Below, in pieces: positions 27,917-36,539 of a stretch of 64,000 nucleotides of DNA; position 1 is the first letter of the stretch, and every line of letters starts with the position of its first letter. The stretch spans positions 930,001-994,000 of the forward strand of contig NZ_CP116256.1 of assembly GCF_027947575.1 (NCBI RefSeq), given 5' to 3'. Under the pieces are notes generated by a model that worked only from the letters and a program-made list of their open reading frames with translations, was not told the origin of the DNA and did not search any database. This DNA is from Streptomyces rubrogriseus. Its GTDB lineage: Bacteria > Actinomycetota > Actinomycetes > Streptomycetales > Streptomycetaceae. The translations under genes and the position numbers were made by a program.

Positions 27917-28261
27917 ATGGCCGCAGGAGGTTTCTGCAAGCTGCCGAACGGCACGGTGGTGGTGGCACTGAACCTGCCCAGCCCCGCCCCGGCGAGCGCC
28001 GGCAGCGTGCGTTTTCTCGTCCACGCCCAGAACCGGGCGCGCGCCCTGACCAGGCTGCGCAACCTGGGGCTGCGCAGCGTCTACCTGCGGGGCAACGCGG
28101 CTCCGCCCACCCCGGACGAGATCACCGCGGTCCTGCACCACCCGGACGGCCTGATATGGCGCACGGCACCGGTGGCGGGCGCCGTGGGCGGCCCGGACCT
28201 GGTCCAGGAGCTGTGGCACCCGATCCGCGCCCTGCTCAGACGCCCGACCGCGCAGACGTAG
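27917..28261 (+). CDS. conserved hypothetical protein
   Basis: A small basic protein of 114 residues with no signal peptide or membrane helix. It contains FLVHAQNRARALTRLRNLGL and ends in LWHPIRALLRRPT. It starts at the ATG at 27917; the ribosome-binding site is weak. It is convergent with pncA, 10 bases apart. No family was recognised and no role is proposed. Confidence 0.6.
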   Translation: MAAGGFCKLPNGTVVVALNLPSPAPASAGSVRFLVHAQNRARALTRLRNLGLRSVYLRGNAAPPTPDEITAVLHHPDGLIWRTAPVAGAVGGPDLVQELWHPIRALLRRPTAQT

Positions 28262-28271
28262 GCGGAGCCGG

Positions 28272-28859
28272 CTACTGCACGACCGGCTTGCCGGACAGCT
28301 CCACGCCCGCCTCCCGCAGCTCCTCCAGCGCCCGCTCGGTGGTCTCCGCGGCCACCCCGGCGGTCAGGTCGAGCAGCACCTGCGTGCGGAAGCCCTCGCG
28401 GGCGGCGTCCAGGGCGGTGGCCCGTACGCAGTGGTCGGTGGCGATGCCCACGACGTCGACCTCGTCGATCTCGCGGGAGCGCAGCCACTCGGCGAGGCCC
28501 GTGCCGTTCTCGTCGGCGCCCTCGAAGCCGCTGTAGGCGGCCGCGTACGCGCCCTTGTCGAAGACGGCGTCTATCGCGCCGGAGGCGACGGCGGGGGCGA
28601 AGTTCGGGTGGAAGCCGACCCCCTCGGTGCCGGCCACGCAGTGCGCCGGCCAGGAGTGGACGTAGTCCGGGTTGTCGGCGAAGTGGCCGCCCGGCGCCAC
28701 GTGGTGGTCGCGGGTGGCCACGACGTGGCGGTAGCCGGCGGGCGCCTGCCCGATCAGCTCGGTGATGGCGGCCGCCACGTCGGCACCGCCGGACACCGCG
28801 AGGCTGCCTCCCTCGCAGAAGTCGTTCTGCACGTCTACGACGATCAAGGCGCGGCGCAT
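28272..28859 (-). CDS. pncA: nicotinamidase (isochorismatase family)
   Basis: A protein of 195 residues. It hydrolyses nicotinamide to nicotinate in NAD salvage. The catalytic triad fits Asp in VVDVQNDF (near 10), Lys in VFDKGAY (near 102) and Cys in GIATDHCVRATALD (near 144). Metal ligands Asp and His lie in TRDHHVAPGGHF. The next step's gene, pncB, lies 126 bases upstream on the same strand, so both act in the Preiss-Handler pathway and may be co-transcribed. Confidence 0.93.
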   Translation of the reverse strand: MRRALIVVDVQNDFCEGGSLAVSGGADVAAAITELIGQAPAGYRHVVATRDHHVAPGGHFADNPDYVHSWPAHCVAGTEGVGFHPNFAPAVASGAIDAVFDKGAYAAAYSGFEGADENGTGLAEWLRSREIDEVDVVGIATDHCVRATALDAAREGFRTQVLLDLTAGVAAETTERALEELREAGVELSGKPVVQ

Positions 28860-28893
28860 GGTCGGTGTCCTTCGACTGGGTGGACTGTGGGAT

Positions 28894-28948
28894 GGGGGAC
28901 GGACGGGACGGGGGACGGACGGGACGGGGGACGGACGGGACGGGGGAC
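28894..28948. repeat. 16-bp tandem repeat between pncB and pncA
   Basis: About 3.4 copies of GGGGGACGGACGGGAC lie in tandem, with no difference among the full copies, in the 126-bp gap between pncB and pncA. It is G-rich on the plus strand, so a copy-number-variable spacer or a G-quadruplex former is possible. Confidence 0.95.
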
Positions 28949-28985
28949 GCGGGGCTGATTCGGCCCTTGTGGGACCGCACCAGCT

Positions 28986-30332
28986 TTAGCTACCCGACCC
29001 CCCGTGCGCGTACTCCGTCGGAATGACGGGTTCCCCTCGGGAGAGCTGGGTGGCTGACAGCGGGAGGTTGGCGCGGGCGGCCGCGTGCCGGTCCCGGGCG
29101 GCGTCCAGCGGCTCGCGGGCGACGACCTCGCCGCCCTTGACCAGCTCGACCAGGAGCTGCCGGTCGGCCAGCGCGTCGGGCACCGGCCCGGTGCCGACCA
29201 CCTCGGCCTCGGCGTGCCCGTCCGCGTCCAGGCGCCGGGCGGCCCACTTGCGGCCGCCGACCGAGGTCTTGCCGCCGCTGGACTTCTTGGCCACCGGCAC
29301 CAGCGGCGCCCCCTCCGCGCCGGACTCGGCGCGGGCGACCAGCTTGTAGACCATCGAGGCCGTCGGGTGCCCGGAGCCGGTGACCAGCTGGGTGCCGACG
29401 CCGTAGGCGTCCACGGGCGCCGCCGCCAGCGAGGCGATGGCGTACTCGTCCAGGTCCGAGGTCACCACGATCTTCGTCTCCGTCGCGCCCAGCTCGTCGA
29501 GCTGCTGGCGCACCCGGTGGGCGACCAGCAGCAGGTCGCCGGAGTCGATGCGCACCGCGCCCAGCTCGGGCCCGGCCACCTCCACGGCCGTCCGGACCGC
29601 CTCGGCGACGTCGTAGGTGTCCACCAGGAGAGTGGTGTCCCGGCCCAGCGAATCCACCTGGGCGCGGAAGGCGTCCCGCTCGTTGTCGTGCAGCAGGGTG
29701 AAGGCGTGCGCGGAGGTGCCGACGGTGGGGATGTTGTAGCGGAAGCCGGCAGCCAGGTCGGAGGTGGTGGCGAAGCCGCCGACGTAGGCCGAGCGGGCGG
29801 CGGCCACGGCGGCCAGCTCGTGGGTGCGGCGGGCGCCCATCTCGATCAGCGGGCGCGGTCCGGCGGCGGAGGACATGCGGGAGGCGGCGGCCGCGATCGC
29901 CGAGTCGTGGTTGAGGATGGAGAGGATCACCGTCTCCAGCAGCACGCACTCGCCGAAGGTGCCCTCCACCCGCATGATCGGCGAGCCCGGGAAGTACACC
30001 TCGCCCTCGGGGTAGCCCCAGATGTCGCCGCTGAACCGGTACCGGGCGAGCCAGTCCAGGGTCTCTTCGTCGACGATGTCCTGCTCGCGCAGGAAGCGCA
30101 GCACGTCGGCGTCGAAGCGGAAGTTCTCCACCGCGTCCAGCACCCGCCCGGTGCCCGCCACCACGCCGTAGCGGCGGCCGTCCGGCAGCCGCCGGGTGAA
30201 GACCTCGAACACGCTGCGCCGCCCGGCCGTACCGGCCTTCAGGGCTGCCCGCAGCATGGTCAGCTCGTACTGGTCCGTGAAGAGCGCCGTAGAGGGGACG
30301 TCCACCGGCAGCCCAAGGTCCGCTGTGTTCAT
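28986..30332 (-). CDS. pncB: nicotinate phosphoribosyltransferase
   Basis: A protein of 448 residues, the usual length. It makes nicotinate mononucleotide from nicotinate and PRPP. Family motifs are [16 protein letters not shown] near 20, [20 protein letters not shown] near 42, GARRTHE near 167 (with the His that is autophosphorylated in the family expected in the downstream [10 protein letters not shown] region), and VRIDSGDLL near 262. It is divergent from clpS with 109 bases between. The neighbour order pncB-clpS-DUF2017 is the same as in mycobacteria. Confidence 0.95.
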   Translation of the reverse strand: MNTADLGLPVDVPSTALFTDQYELTMLRAALKAGTAGRRSVFEVFTRRLPDGRRYGVVAGTGRVLDAVENFRFDADVLRFLREQDIVDEETLDWLARYRFSGDIWGYPEGEVYFPGSPIMRVEGTFGECVLLETVILSILNHDSAIAAAASRMSSAAGPRPLIEMGARRTHELAAVAAARSAYVGGFATTSDLAAGFRYNIPTVGTSAHAFTLLHDNERDAFRAQVDSLGRDTTLLVDTYDVAEAVRTAVEVAGPELGAVRIDSGDLLLVAHRVRQQLDELGATETKIVVTSDLDEYAIASLAAAPVDAYGVGTQLVTGSGHPTASMVYKLVARAESGAEGAPLVPVAKKSSGGKTSVGGRKWAARRLDADGHAEAEVVGTGPVPDALADRQLLVELVKGGEVVAREPLDAARDRHAAARANLPLSATQLSRGEPVIPTEYAHGGSGS

Positions 30333-30441
30333 ACGACGGATCGTACCCCCATTTCGTCACTCTGACGATTTCGATGTCCGTCCGGCCCCGGTGACGCCCG
30401 CCACAGGCCCGTTTGTGCGGGTGCCCCCCTGTGGTGGCAGC

Positions 30442-30759
30442 ATGGGCTGTGTGACGGCAGCCGCACCCATGGAGATCGAGAAGACCGAGTCGGCGGAGGA
30501 GGTCTTCGCCGTACCCGAGCCCGACGTGCCCTGGGTGACGATCGTGCACAACGATCCCGTCAACCTCATGAGCTACGTGACGTACGTCTTCCAGTCGTAC
30601 TTCGGCTACTCCAAGGACAAGGCCACCAAGCTCATGATGGACGTCCACCACAAGGGCCGGGCGGTCGTCTCCAGCGGCAGCCGGGAGGAGATGGAACGGG
30701 ACGTACAGGCCATGCACGGCTACGGCCTGTGGGCCACCCTCCAGCAGGACCGGAAATGA
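30442..30759 (+). CDS. clpS: ATP-dependent Clp protease adaptor ClpS
   Basis: A protein of about 105 residues from the ATG at 30442; the GTG at 30451 is an equally possible start. ClpS binds N-end-rule substrates and hands them to the Clp ATPase. The core is [20 protein letters not shown] near 31, with Asn-Asp at the binding pocket, then [17 protein letters not shown] and a C-terminal YGLWATL. It is followed 53 bases later by the DUF2017 gene, its usual neighbour in actinobacteria. Confidence 0.95.
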   Translation: MGCVTAAAPMEIEKTESAEEVFAVPEPDVPWVTIVHNDPVNLMSYVTYVFQSYFGYSKDKATKLMMDVHHKGRAVVSSGSREEMERDVQAMHGYGLWATLQQDRK

Positions 30760-30812
30760 GCCCGGAAACGACCCACGCCCGCCCGCAGGACGGAAGCAGC
30801 TGAATCGCCTTC

Positions 30813-31421
30813 ATGCCCGGACAATTCGAACCGCTCCCCGGCGGCGGCGCGGCCGTCGCCCTCGACGACGTCGAGATCTCCATCATCCGCTCGCTGGCCG
30901 TGCAGCTCCTGGAGCTGATCGGCCCCGGGCCCGCCGAGGACGCCTCCGACGACCCGCTCGCCGAGCTGTTCGCCGAGGGCCCGAGCGAGCCGCCCTCCGA
31001 CCCGGTGCTGCGCCGCCTGTTCCCGGACGCCTACGGCGACCCCGAGGGTGCCCCGCAGGCCCAGGAGGCCGAGGAGCAGCGGGCGCACTCCGCGGAGTTC
31101 CGCCGCTACACCGAGAACGACCTCAGGGCCGGCAAGCGGGACAACGCGCTGGCGGTGGTCCGCACCCTGGACGCCCTCTCCTCGGCGTCGGCGGGCGAGG
31201 AGGGCGCGGTGCTGAAACTGTCGCCCCAGGAGTCCCAGCAGTGGCTGCGTGCCCTGAACGACCTGCGCCTGGCGATCGGCTCCCGCCTGGAGATCGCCGA
31301 CGAGGACGACACCGACCTGCTCTACCGGCTCCCGGACGAGGACCCGCGCAAGCCGATGGTGATGGCCTACCTGTGGCTCGGCGGGCTCCAGGAGTCGCTC
31401 GTCGCGACCCTTATGCCCTGA
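30813..31421 (+). CDS. DUF2017 domain-containing protein
   Basis: A protein of 202 residues, acidic and mostly helical, with no membrane segment. Typical stretches are VEISIIRSLAVQLLELIGPG near 20, RRYTENDLRAGKRDNALAVV near 95, and the C-terminal MAYLWLGGLQESLVATLMP. Members nearly always lie just after clpS in actinobacteria (for example Rv1332 in M. tuberculosis), which suggests a link with Clp-mediated proteolysis, but no activity is known. A hairpin terminator follows. Confidence 0.88.
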   Translation: MPGQFEPLPGGGAAVALDDVEISIIRSLAVQLLELIGPGPAEDASDDPLAELFAEGPSEPPSDPVLRRLFPDAYGDPEGAPQAQEAEEQRAHSAEFRRYTENDLRAGKRDNALAVVRTLDALSSASAGEEGAVLKLSPQESQQWLRALNDLRLAIGSRLEIADEDDTDLLYRLPDEDPRKPMVMAYLWLGGLQESLVATLMP

Positions 31422-31487
31422 ACGAGACCGTTTCGTCACTCTCCGTGTCCGCTCAGCGGGGCCTCAAATCCGGATAACGATCCCGTC

Positions 31488-31523
31488 AAAGCCGTGCCTC
31501 CTTTGTCCCGGAGGTGCGGCTTT
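31488..31523 (+). terminator. terminator of the clpS-DUF2017 unit
   Basis: AAAGCCG-TG-CCTCC pairs with GGAGG-TG-CGGCTTT around TTTGTCCC, giving a strong stem 67 bases after the DUF2017 stop. Confidence 0.75.
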
Positions 31524-31539
31524 CGTCCGCTTCTACCTG

Positions 31540-31553
31540 TGTGACACGTCACA
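31540..31553. promoter_or_regulatory. palindrome in the 350-bp gap before the amino-acid permease
   Basis: TGTGAC-AC-GTCACA has perfect 6-bp arms, 220 bases before the permease start. It looks like a half-spaced Crp-type or other dimer site. The rest of 31422-31772 shows the terminator above and no gene. Confidence 0.4.
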
Positions 31554-31772
31554 GTCCACCCCTGTGATCAGCGCCGCCGTCGTGGTAAATCTTCACGACC
31601 GCCCGGCGAACACCACCCGAATGTTCGGCCGGGTGCGCCACCGAGCCGGCAGACCGCCGGCCAGGCACCGAGCGGGATGTGAGGCCCGCTCAGCTCCATC
31701 ATCCGGGGGGATCGAGACCCGATCCGCGGCCGAGTCAAGGCCCGGGTCGGCATGGAGAAAGGCGCACCACAC

Positions 31773-33209
31773 ATGACCTCTGCGCAGGTCGACACGGACA
31801 AGGCCCCCGAAGAGGGCTACGAGCGCGGTCTCAACAGCCGCCAGGTCCAGATGATCGCGATCGGCGGCGCCATCGGCGTCGGTCTCTTCCTGGGCGCCGG
31901 GGCCAACATCGCCAAGGCCGGCCCCAGCATCATCCTCATGTACGCCCTCGCGGGTGTGATCATCTTCTTCATCATGCGGGCGCTCGGCGAGCTGCTCCTC
32001 TACCGACCCGTCTCCGGCTCCTTCGCCGAGTACTCGCGCGAGTTCCTCGGCCCCTTCTTCGGTTACTTCACCGGCTGGACGTACTGGCTGATGTGGGTGG
32101 TCACCGGCATGGCGGAACTCACCGCCGCCGCCATCTACATCCACTACTGGTTCCCGGACATCCCACAATGGGTCTCGGCCCTGGTCTTCCTGGTCCTGCT
32201 GTTCGTGGCCAACCTGATCTCGGTGAAGCTGTTCGGCGAGATCGAGTTCTGGTTCTCGATGGTCAAGGTCACCGCCATCATCGGCATGATCGTGATCGGC
32301 GTCGGCGTGCTCACCCTCGGCTTCAGCCAGGCCGGCGACACCGCCGCCGTCTCCAACCTGTGGGAGTTCGACGGCTTCTTCCCCAAGGGCATCGGCTCGT
32401 CCCTGATGACCCTCCAGGGCGTCATGTTCGCCTACCTCGCCGTCGAGCTGGTCGGCGTCACCGCCGGTGAGTCCGAGAACCCGGAGAAGACCCTCCCCAA
32501 GGCGATCAACACGCTGCCCTGGCGCATCGCCCTCTTCTACGTCGGCGCCCTCACCGTCATCCTGGCGGTGGTCAAGTGGACCGAGTTCGCCGAGGGCGTC
32601 AGTCCCTTCGTGGAGGCCTTCGCGGTCATCGGCATCCCGGCCGGCGCGGGCATCGTCAACTTCGTGGTGCTCACCGCCGCCCTGTCCTCCTGCAACTCCG
32701 GCATGTACTCCACGGGCCGGATGCTGCGCACCCTCGCGGACAACGGCGAGGCGCCCAGGATCTTCAACAAGCTGTCCTCGACGAAGACCCCGGCCATCGG
32801 CATCGCCGTCTCGGTGGTCTTCATGGCCATCGGCGTGGTCCTGAACTACCTGGTCCCGGAGAAGGCCTTCGGCTACGTGACCTCCGTCGCCACCGCCGCC
32901 GGCATCTGGACCTGGCTGATGATCCTGATCAGCCACGTGCGCTACCGCCGCAAGGTCGTCGCGGGCCGCCTGCCCGCCTCCTCCTTCCCGGCGCCGGGCG
33001 GCTCGGTGTGCTCCTACATCGCCATCGCCTTCCTCCTCTTCGTCACCTGCCTCATCGCCTACGACGCCGACGCCCGCGTCTGCCTGTACGTGATGGCCGG
33101 CTGGGCCGCCGCCCTCGGCATCGGCTGGTTCGTACTCAGGAGCCGCAACCCGCAGGTCACCACGCGGCGGCCCGGCGAGGACGAGCCGGAGCTCCAGAAG
33201 GTCAGCTGA
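31773..33209 (+). CDS. amino acid permease (APC superfamily, AAT family)
   Basis: A protein of 478 residues with 12 membrane segments. The ATG at 31773 is preferred to 31752 because GGAGAAAGG lies ten bases before it. The family start is RGLNSRQVQMIAIGGAIGVG near 15, then AGPSIILMYALAGVIIFFIM, and GESENPEKTLPKAINTLPWR near 235. These are typical of GabP/AnsP/CycA-type proton symporters in the inner membrane. The substrate is not predictable. It has its own promoter region; in mycobacteria this position between DUF2017 and mec is held by a different gene, so it is a Streptomyces insertion. Confidence 0.92.
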   Translation: MTSAQVDTDKAPEEGYERGLNSRQVQMIAIGGAIGVGLFLGAGANIAKAGPSIILMYALAGVIIFFIMRALGELLLYRPVSGSFAEYSREFLGPFFGYFTGWTYWLMWVVTGMAELTAAAIYIHYWFPDIPQWVSALVFLVLLFVANLISVKLFGEIEFWFSMVKVTAIIGMIVIGVGVLTLGFSQAGDTAAVSNLWEFDGFFPKGIGSSLMTLQGVMFAYLAVELVGVTAGESENPEKTLPKAINTLPWRIALFYVGALTVILAVVKWTEFAEGVSPFVEAFAVIGIPAGAGIVNFVVLTAALSSCNSGMYSTGRMLRTLADNGEAPRIFNKLSSTKTPAIGIAVSVVFMAIGVVLNYLVPEKAFGYVTSVATAAGIWTWLMILISHVRYRRKVVAGRLPASSFPAPGGSVCSYIAIAFLLFVTCLIAYDADARVCLYVMAGWAAALGIGWFVLRSRNPQVTTRRPGEDEPELQKVS

Positions 33210-33353
33210 CCCGCGCGTTCGCGCGCACCGCGGACGTCCGGCCGCACGGGGTGCTCGTGGCACCCGGCGCGGCCACCGCTCAGGATGTCCGGCATGTGGG
33301 CCCGCCCGTACCACCCATCGGTACGAGCGGGCCCGTCTGCTTATCCTGGCCGC

Positions 33354-33776
33354 ATGCTGACCATCACACAGGCCCTGTACGACCAGATCGTCGCCCACGC
33401 GCGCGAGGACCACCCCGACGAGGCGTGCGGCGTGGTGGCCGGTCCTGTCGGCGAGGGCCGCCCCGAGCGGTTCATCCCCATGCTCAACGCCGCCCGCTCG
33501 CCCACGTTCTACGAGTTCGACTCGCAGGACCTGCTCAAGCTCTACCGCGAGATGGACGACCGGGACGAGGAACCGGTGGTCATCTACCACTCCCACACCG
33601 CCACCGAGGCCCACCCCTCCCGCACCGACATCACCTACGCCAACGAGCCCGGCGCCCACTACGTCCTCGTCTCCACCGCGGACACCGACGGTGCCGGCGA
33701 GTTCCAGTTCCGCTCGTTCCGCATCGTGGAGGGAGAGGTCACGGAGGAGGAGGTCAAGGTCGTCGAGGCGTACTGA
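33354..33776 (+). CDS. mec: Mov34/MPN/PAD-1 (JAMM) metallopeptidase, Mec+-like
   Basis: A protein of 140 residues. The JAMM zinc motif is complete: Glu23 (PDEACG), His79-Ser-His81, Ser89 and Asp92 (HSHTATEAHPSRTD). In M. tuberculosis the homologous Mec+ (Rv1334) cuts cysteine from the CysO-cysteine adduct made by CysM. Here cysO and cysM follow within 300-1000 bases, which supports the same role. The ATG at 33354 is used. It could also trim the CysO precursor, because the CysO encoded here ends two residues after its Gly-Gly. Confidence 0.9.
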   Translation: MLTITQALYDQIVAHAREDHPDEACGVVAGPVGEGRPERFIPMLNAARSPTFYEFDSQDLLKLYREMDDRDEEPVVIYHSHTATEAHPSRTDITYANEPGAHYVLVSTADTDGAGEFQFRSFRIVEGEVTEEEVKVVEAY

Positions 33777-33843
33777 TCTCGCACCGTGGACGGAAAGAGT
33801 CCATCAGGTGAGATCACACTCCGGAAGCCGGACCGGGAATCGA

Positions 33844-33849
33844 TACGAT
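33844..33849 (+). promoter_or_regulatory. -10 box of the leader peptide-cysO-cysM unit
   Basis: TACGAT at 33844-33849 fits a -10 hexamer. Transcription would then begin about seven bases later, at or next to the ATG at 33856, so the leader peptide would sit on a leaderless message. No convincing -35 box is seen. Confidence 0.45.
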
Positions 33850-33855
33850 GAGCCC

Positions 33856-33951
33856 ATGGTTCTTCTCGACGTGAGCGAAAAGGCGCCGGGCACGCTGCTC
33901 GTGGCGCGCCTGCACGTCGACCTGTGCAGGCTGAAAAGCGCCATCTGTTGA
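33856..33951 (+). CDS. Cys-containing leader peptide upstream of cysO-cysM
   Basis: A 31-residue open frame ending RLHVDLCRLKSAIC, with Cys at positions 24 and 31 (the last codon before TGA). The HVDL-C-R-x-x-x-A-x-C ending is the mark of the putative leader peptides found before cysteine and sulfur genes in Streptomyces. Ribosome stalling at Cys codons when cysteine is scarce would change folding of the next 100 bases, which are GC-rich and can form hairpins. It has no ribosome-binding site, fitting a leaderless transcript. Regulation is inference by analogy with actinobacterial Cys-rich leaders. Confidence 0.75.
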   Translation: MVLLDVSEKAPGTLLVARLHVDLCRLKSAIC

Positions 33952-34050
33952 TCTTCGTCGCCGCCGTACGGCCGTGAGCCGCGGCGTGCTGACGTGTGCC
34001 GCCGCGCGCCCTCAGAACCCACGACAAACTTCCGACAGGAGCCCTCAGCC

Positions 34051-34329
34051 ATGGCCATCGAGGTCCGCATCCCGACCATCCTCCGCCAGTACACCGACGG
34101 CCAGAAGGCGGTGGAGGGCACCGGGGACACCCTCGCCAAGCTCTTCGCCGACCTCGAGACCCGGCACACGGGCATCCAGGCCCGCATCGTCGACGGCGAG
34201 CAGCTGCGCCGCTTCGTCAACGTCTACCTCAACGACGAGGACGTCCGCTTCCTGGACGGCATCGACACCAAGCTCGCCGACGGCGACAGCATCACGATCC
34301 TGCCGGCGGTCGCCGGCGGCATGGCCTGA
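34051..34329 (+). CDS. cysO: sulfur-carrier protein CysO (ubiquitin/MoaD-like)
   Basis: A protein of 92 residues with the beta-grasp ThiS/MoaD fold. It carries a thiocarboxylate at its C-terminal Gly that CysM uses as sulfur donor for cysteine. Family stretches are VRIPTILRQYTDGQKAVEG, RRFVNVYLNDEDVRFLDGID and DSITILPAVAGG. The frame ends GGMA rather than GG, so two residues would have to be removed before activation. The ATG at 34051 follows CAGGA. It lies 6 bases before cysM and after the Cys-rich leader peptide. Confidence 0.93.
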   Translation: MAIEVRIPTILRQYTDGQKAVEGTGDTLAKLFADLETRHTGIQARIVDGEQLRRFVNVYLNDEDVRFLDGIDTKLADGDSITILPAVAGGMA

Positions 34330-35286
<957 letters not shown>

Positions 35287-35304
35287 CGGCTCCGCCCGGC
35301 GAAC

Positions 35305-35332
35305 CGCCCCGCGACGTACGCGTCGCGGGGCG
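35305..35332. terminator. bidirectional terminator after cysM
   Basis: CGCCCCGCGACG and CGTCGCGGGGCG form a perfect 12-bp stem with a TACG loop. It lies between the converging cysM and the small membrane-protein gene and may serve both. Confidence 0.85.
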
Positions 35333-35334
35333 CT

Positions 35335-35496
35335 TCAGTTTTCGGGCCCCCGTCCGCCGGGCCCGTCCCGCCCTTCCGGGGGGCGCCGCCCCCTGCCTCG
35401 GGGCGGCCGCCGGCCCCGGCCCCAGCCGTCGACGAGCGTCGCCACGAGCGCGAGCAGCACCACCGCCGCGAAGACGAGCCACCAGGACGTGTCCAT
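35335..35496 (-). CDS. small single-pass membrane protein, hypothetical
   Basis: A 53-residue frame from the ATG at 35496: MDTSW, a membrane helix (about residues 5-24), DGWGRG, and then a Pro/Arg/Gly-rich tail. The charge pattern suggests a cytoplasmic basic tail. It is convergent with cysM and shares its terminator. No domain was recognised, and it is short enough that coding status is not certain. Confidence 0.5.
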   Translation of the reverse strand: MDTSWWLVFAAVVLLALVATLVDGWGRGRRPPRGRGRRPPEGRDGPGGRGPEN

Positions 35497-35700
35497 ACCG
35501 ACGACGGTACCGGCGCACGCCGCAGCCGCGCGCCCCTTCCGTGGCCCCGCACCCCCCGCTTCCAGCCGAACCGGTGATCCCACAGGTGAGTTCGCCCACA
35601 ACGGCCCCTGGCGGAGGAGCGACCGCAGGTTTTGCGCCTTACGCTCGACGGACCGCACGACCCCCGTCTCTCCACACGCGCCAGCGGAGGTTTCTGCTTC

Positions 35701-36453
35701 ATGAAGCTCACCGTCGTCGGCTGCTCGGGGTCGTTCCCGTCCGCGGAATCGGCCTGCTCGAGCTACCTCGTCGAGGCCGACGGCTTCCGGCTGCTCCTCG
35801 ACATGGGCAACGGCGCCCTCGGCGAGTTGCAGCGCCACTGCGGTCTCTACGACCTCGACGCGATCTTCCTCAGCCATCTGCACGCCGACCACTGCATCGA
35901 CATGTGCGCCTACTTCGTGGCGCGCTACTACCGGCACGACGGCGGCCGCTGCGCCCCGCTCCCGGTCTACGGACCCGAGGGCACCGAGCACCGGCTGACC
36001 ACCGCCTACGCCGACACCCCCACGGCCTCCTCCATGAGCGAGGTGTTCGACTTCCACACGGTCAAGCCGTCCACCTTCGAGGTCGGCCCGTTCACCGTGC
36101 ACACCGAGCGCGTCGCCCACCCCGTGGAGGCCTACGCCGTCCGCGTCGAGCACGGCGGCCGTTCACTGACGTACTCCGGCGACACGGGCGCCACCCCCGT
36201 GCTGGACGAACTCGCCCGGGACACCGACCTGTTCCTGTGCGAGGCCGCCTTCACGCACGGCAAGGAGAACATCCCCGACCTGCACCTCAACGGACGCGAG
36301 GCGGGACAGAGCGCCGCCCGGGCCGGCGCCCGGCGCCTGGTGCTCACCCACATCCCCCCGTGGACCGACCCCGCGGTCAACCTGGCCGACGCGCGCGAGG
36401 TGTACGACGGGACGGTGACGGTCGCCGCCGCGGGCGCGGTGTACGAGATCTGA
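35701..36453 (+). CDS. MBL-fold metallo-hydrolase, Rv1339-like (possible cyclic-nucleotide phosphodiesterase)
   Basis: A protein of 250 residues of the RNase Z/beta-lactamase fold. The metal motif is SHLHADHCID near 59-66, with further ligands in VAHPVEAYAV (near 139), YSGDTGATPV (near 160) and LVLTHIPPW (near 217). The gene order cysM, this gene, rph, rdgB matches M. tuberculosis, where the equivalent Rv1339 degrades cyclic AMP. The same role is inferred from homology and synteny. A perfect hairpin follows. The region 35497-35700 holds no recognised gene. Confidence 0.85.
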   Translation: MKLTVVGCSGSFPSAESACSSYLVEADGFRLLLDMGNGALGELQRHCGLYDLDAIFLSHLHADHCIDMCAYFVARYYRHDGGRCAPLPVYGPEGTEHRLTTAYADTPTASSMSEVFDFHTVKPSTFEVGPFTVHTERVAHPVEAYAVRVEHGGRSLTYSGDTGATPVLDELARDTDLFLCEAAFTHGKENIPDLHLNGREAGQSAARAGARRLVLTHIPPWTDPAVNLADAREVYDGTVTVAAAGAVYEI

Positions 36454-36484
36454 GCCCGCGACACCCCGGCCACGACACGACGGA

Positions 36485-36517
36485 AAGGCCCCGGAACCTT
36501 CGCGGTTCCGGGGCCTT
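36485..36517. terminator. strong terminator between the MBL gene and nagE2
   Basis: AAGGCCCCGGAACC pairs perfectly with GGTTCCGGGGCCTT around TTCGC (14-bp stem). It lies between converging genes and probably works in both directions. Confidence 0.92.
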
Positions 36518-36539
36518 CGTCACGCCGTACGGCCGGGGC

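Noticed and set aside
28894..28948. Tandem repeat considered as a CRISPR array
   Set aside because: The units are 16 bp and directly adjacent, without spacers, and no cas genes are present.
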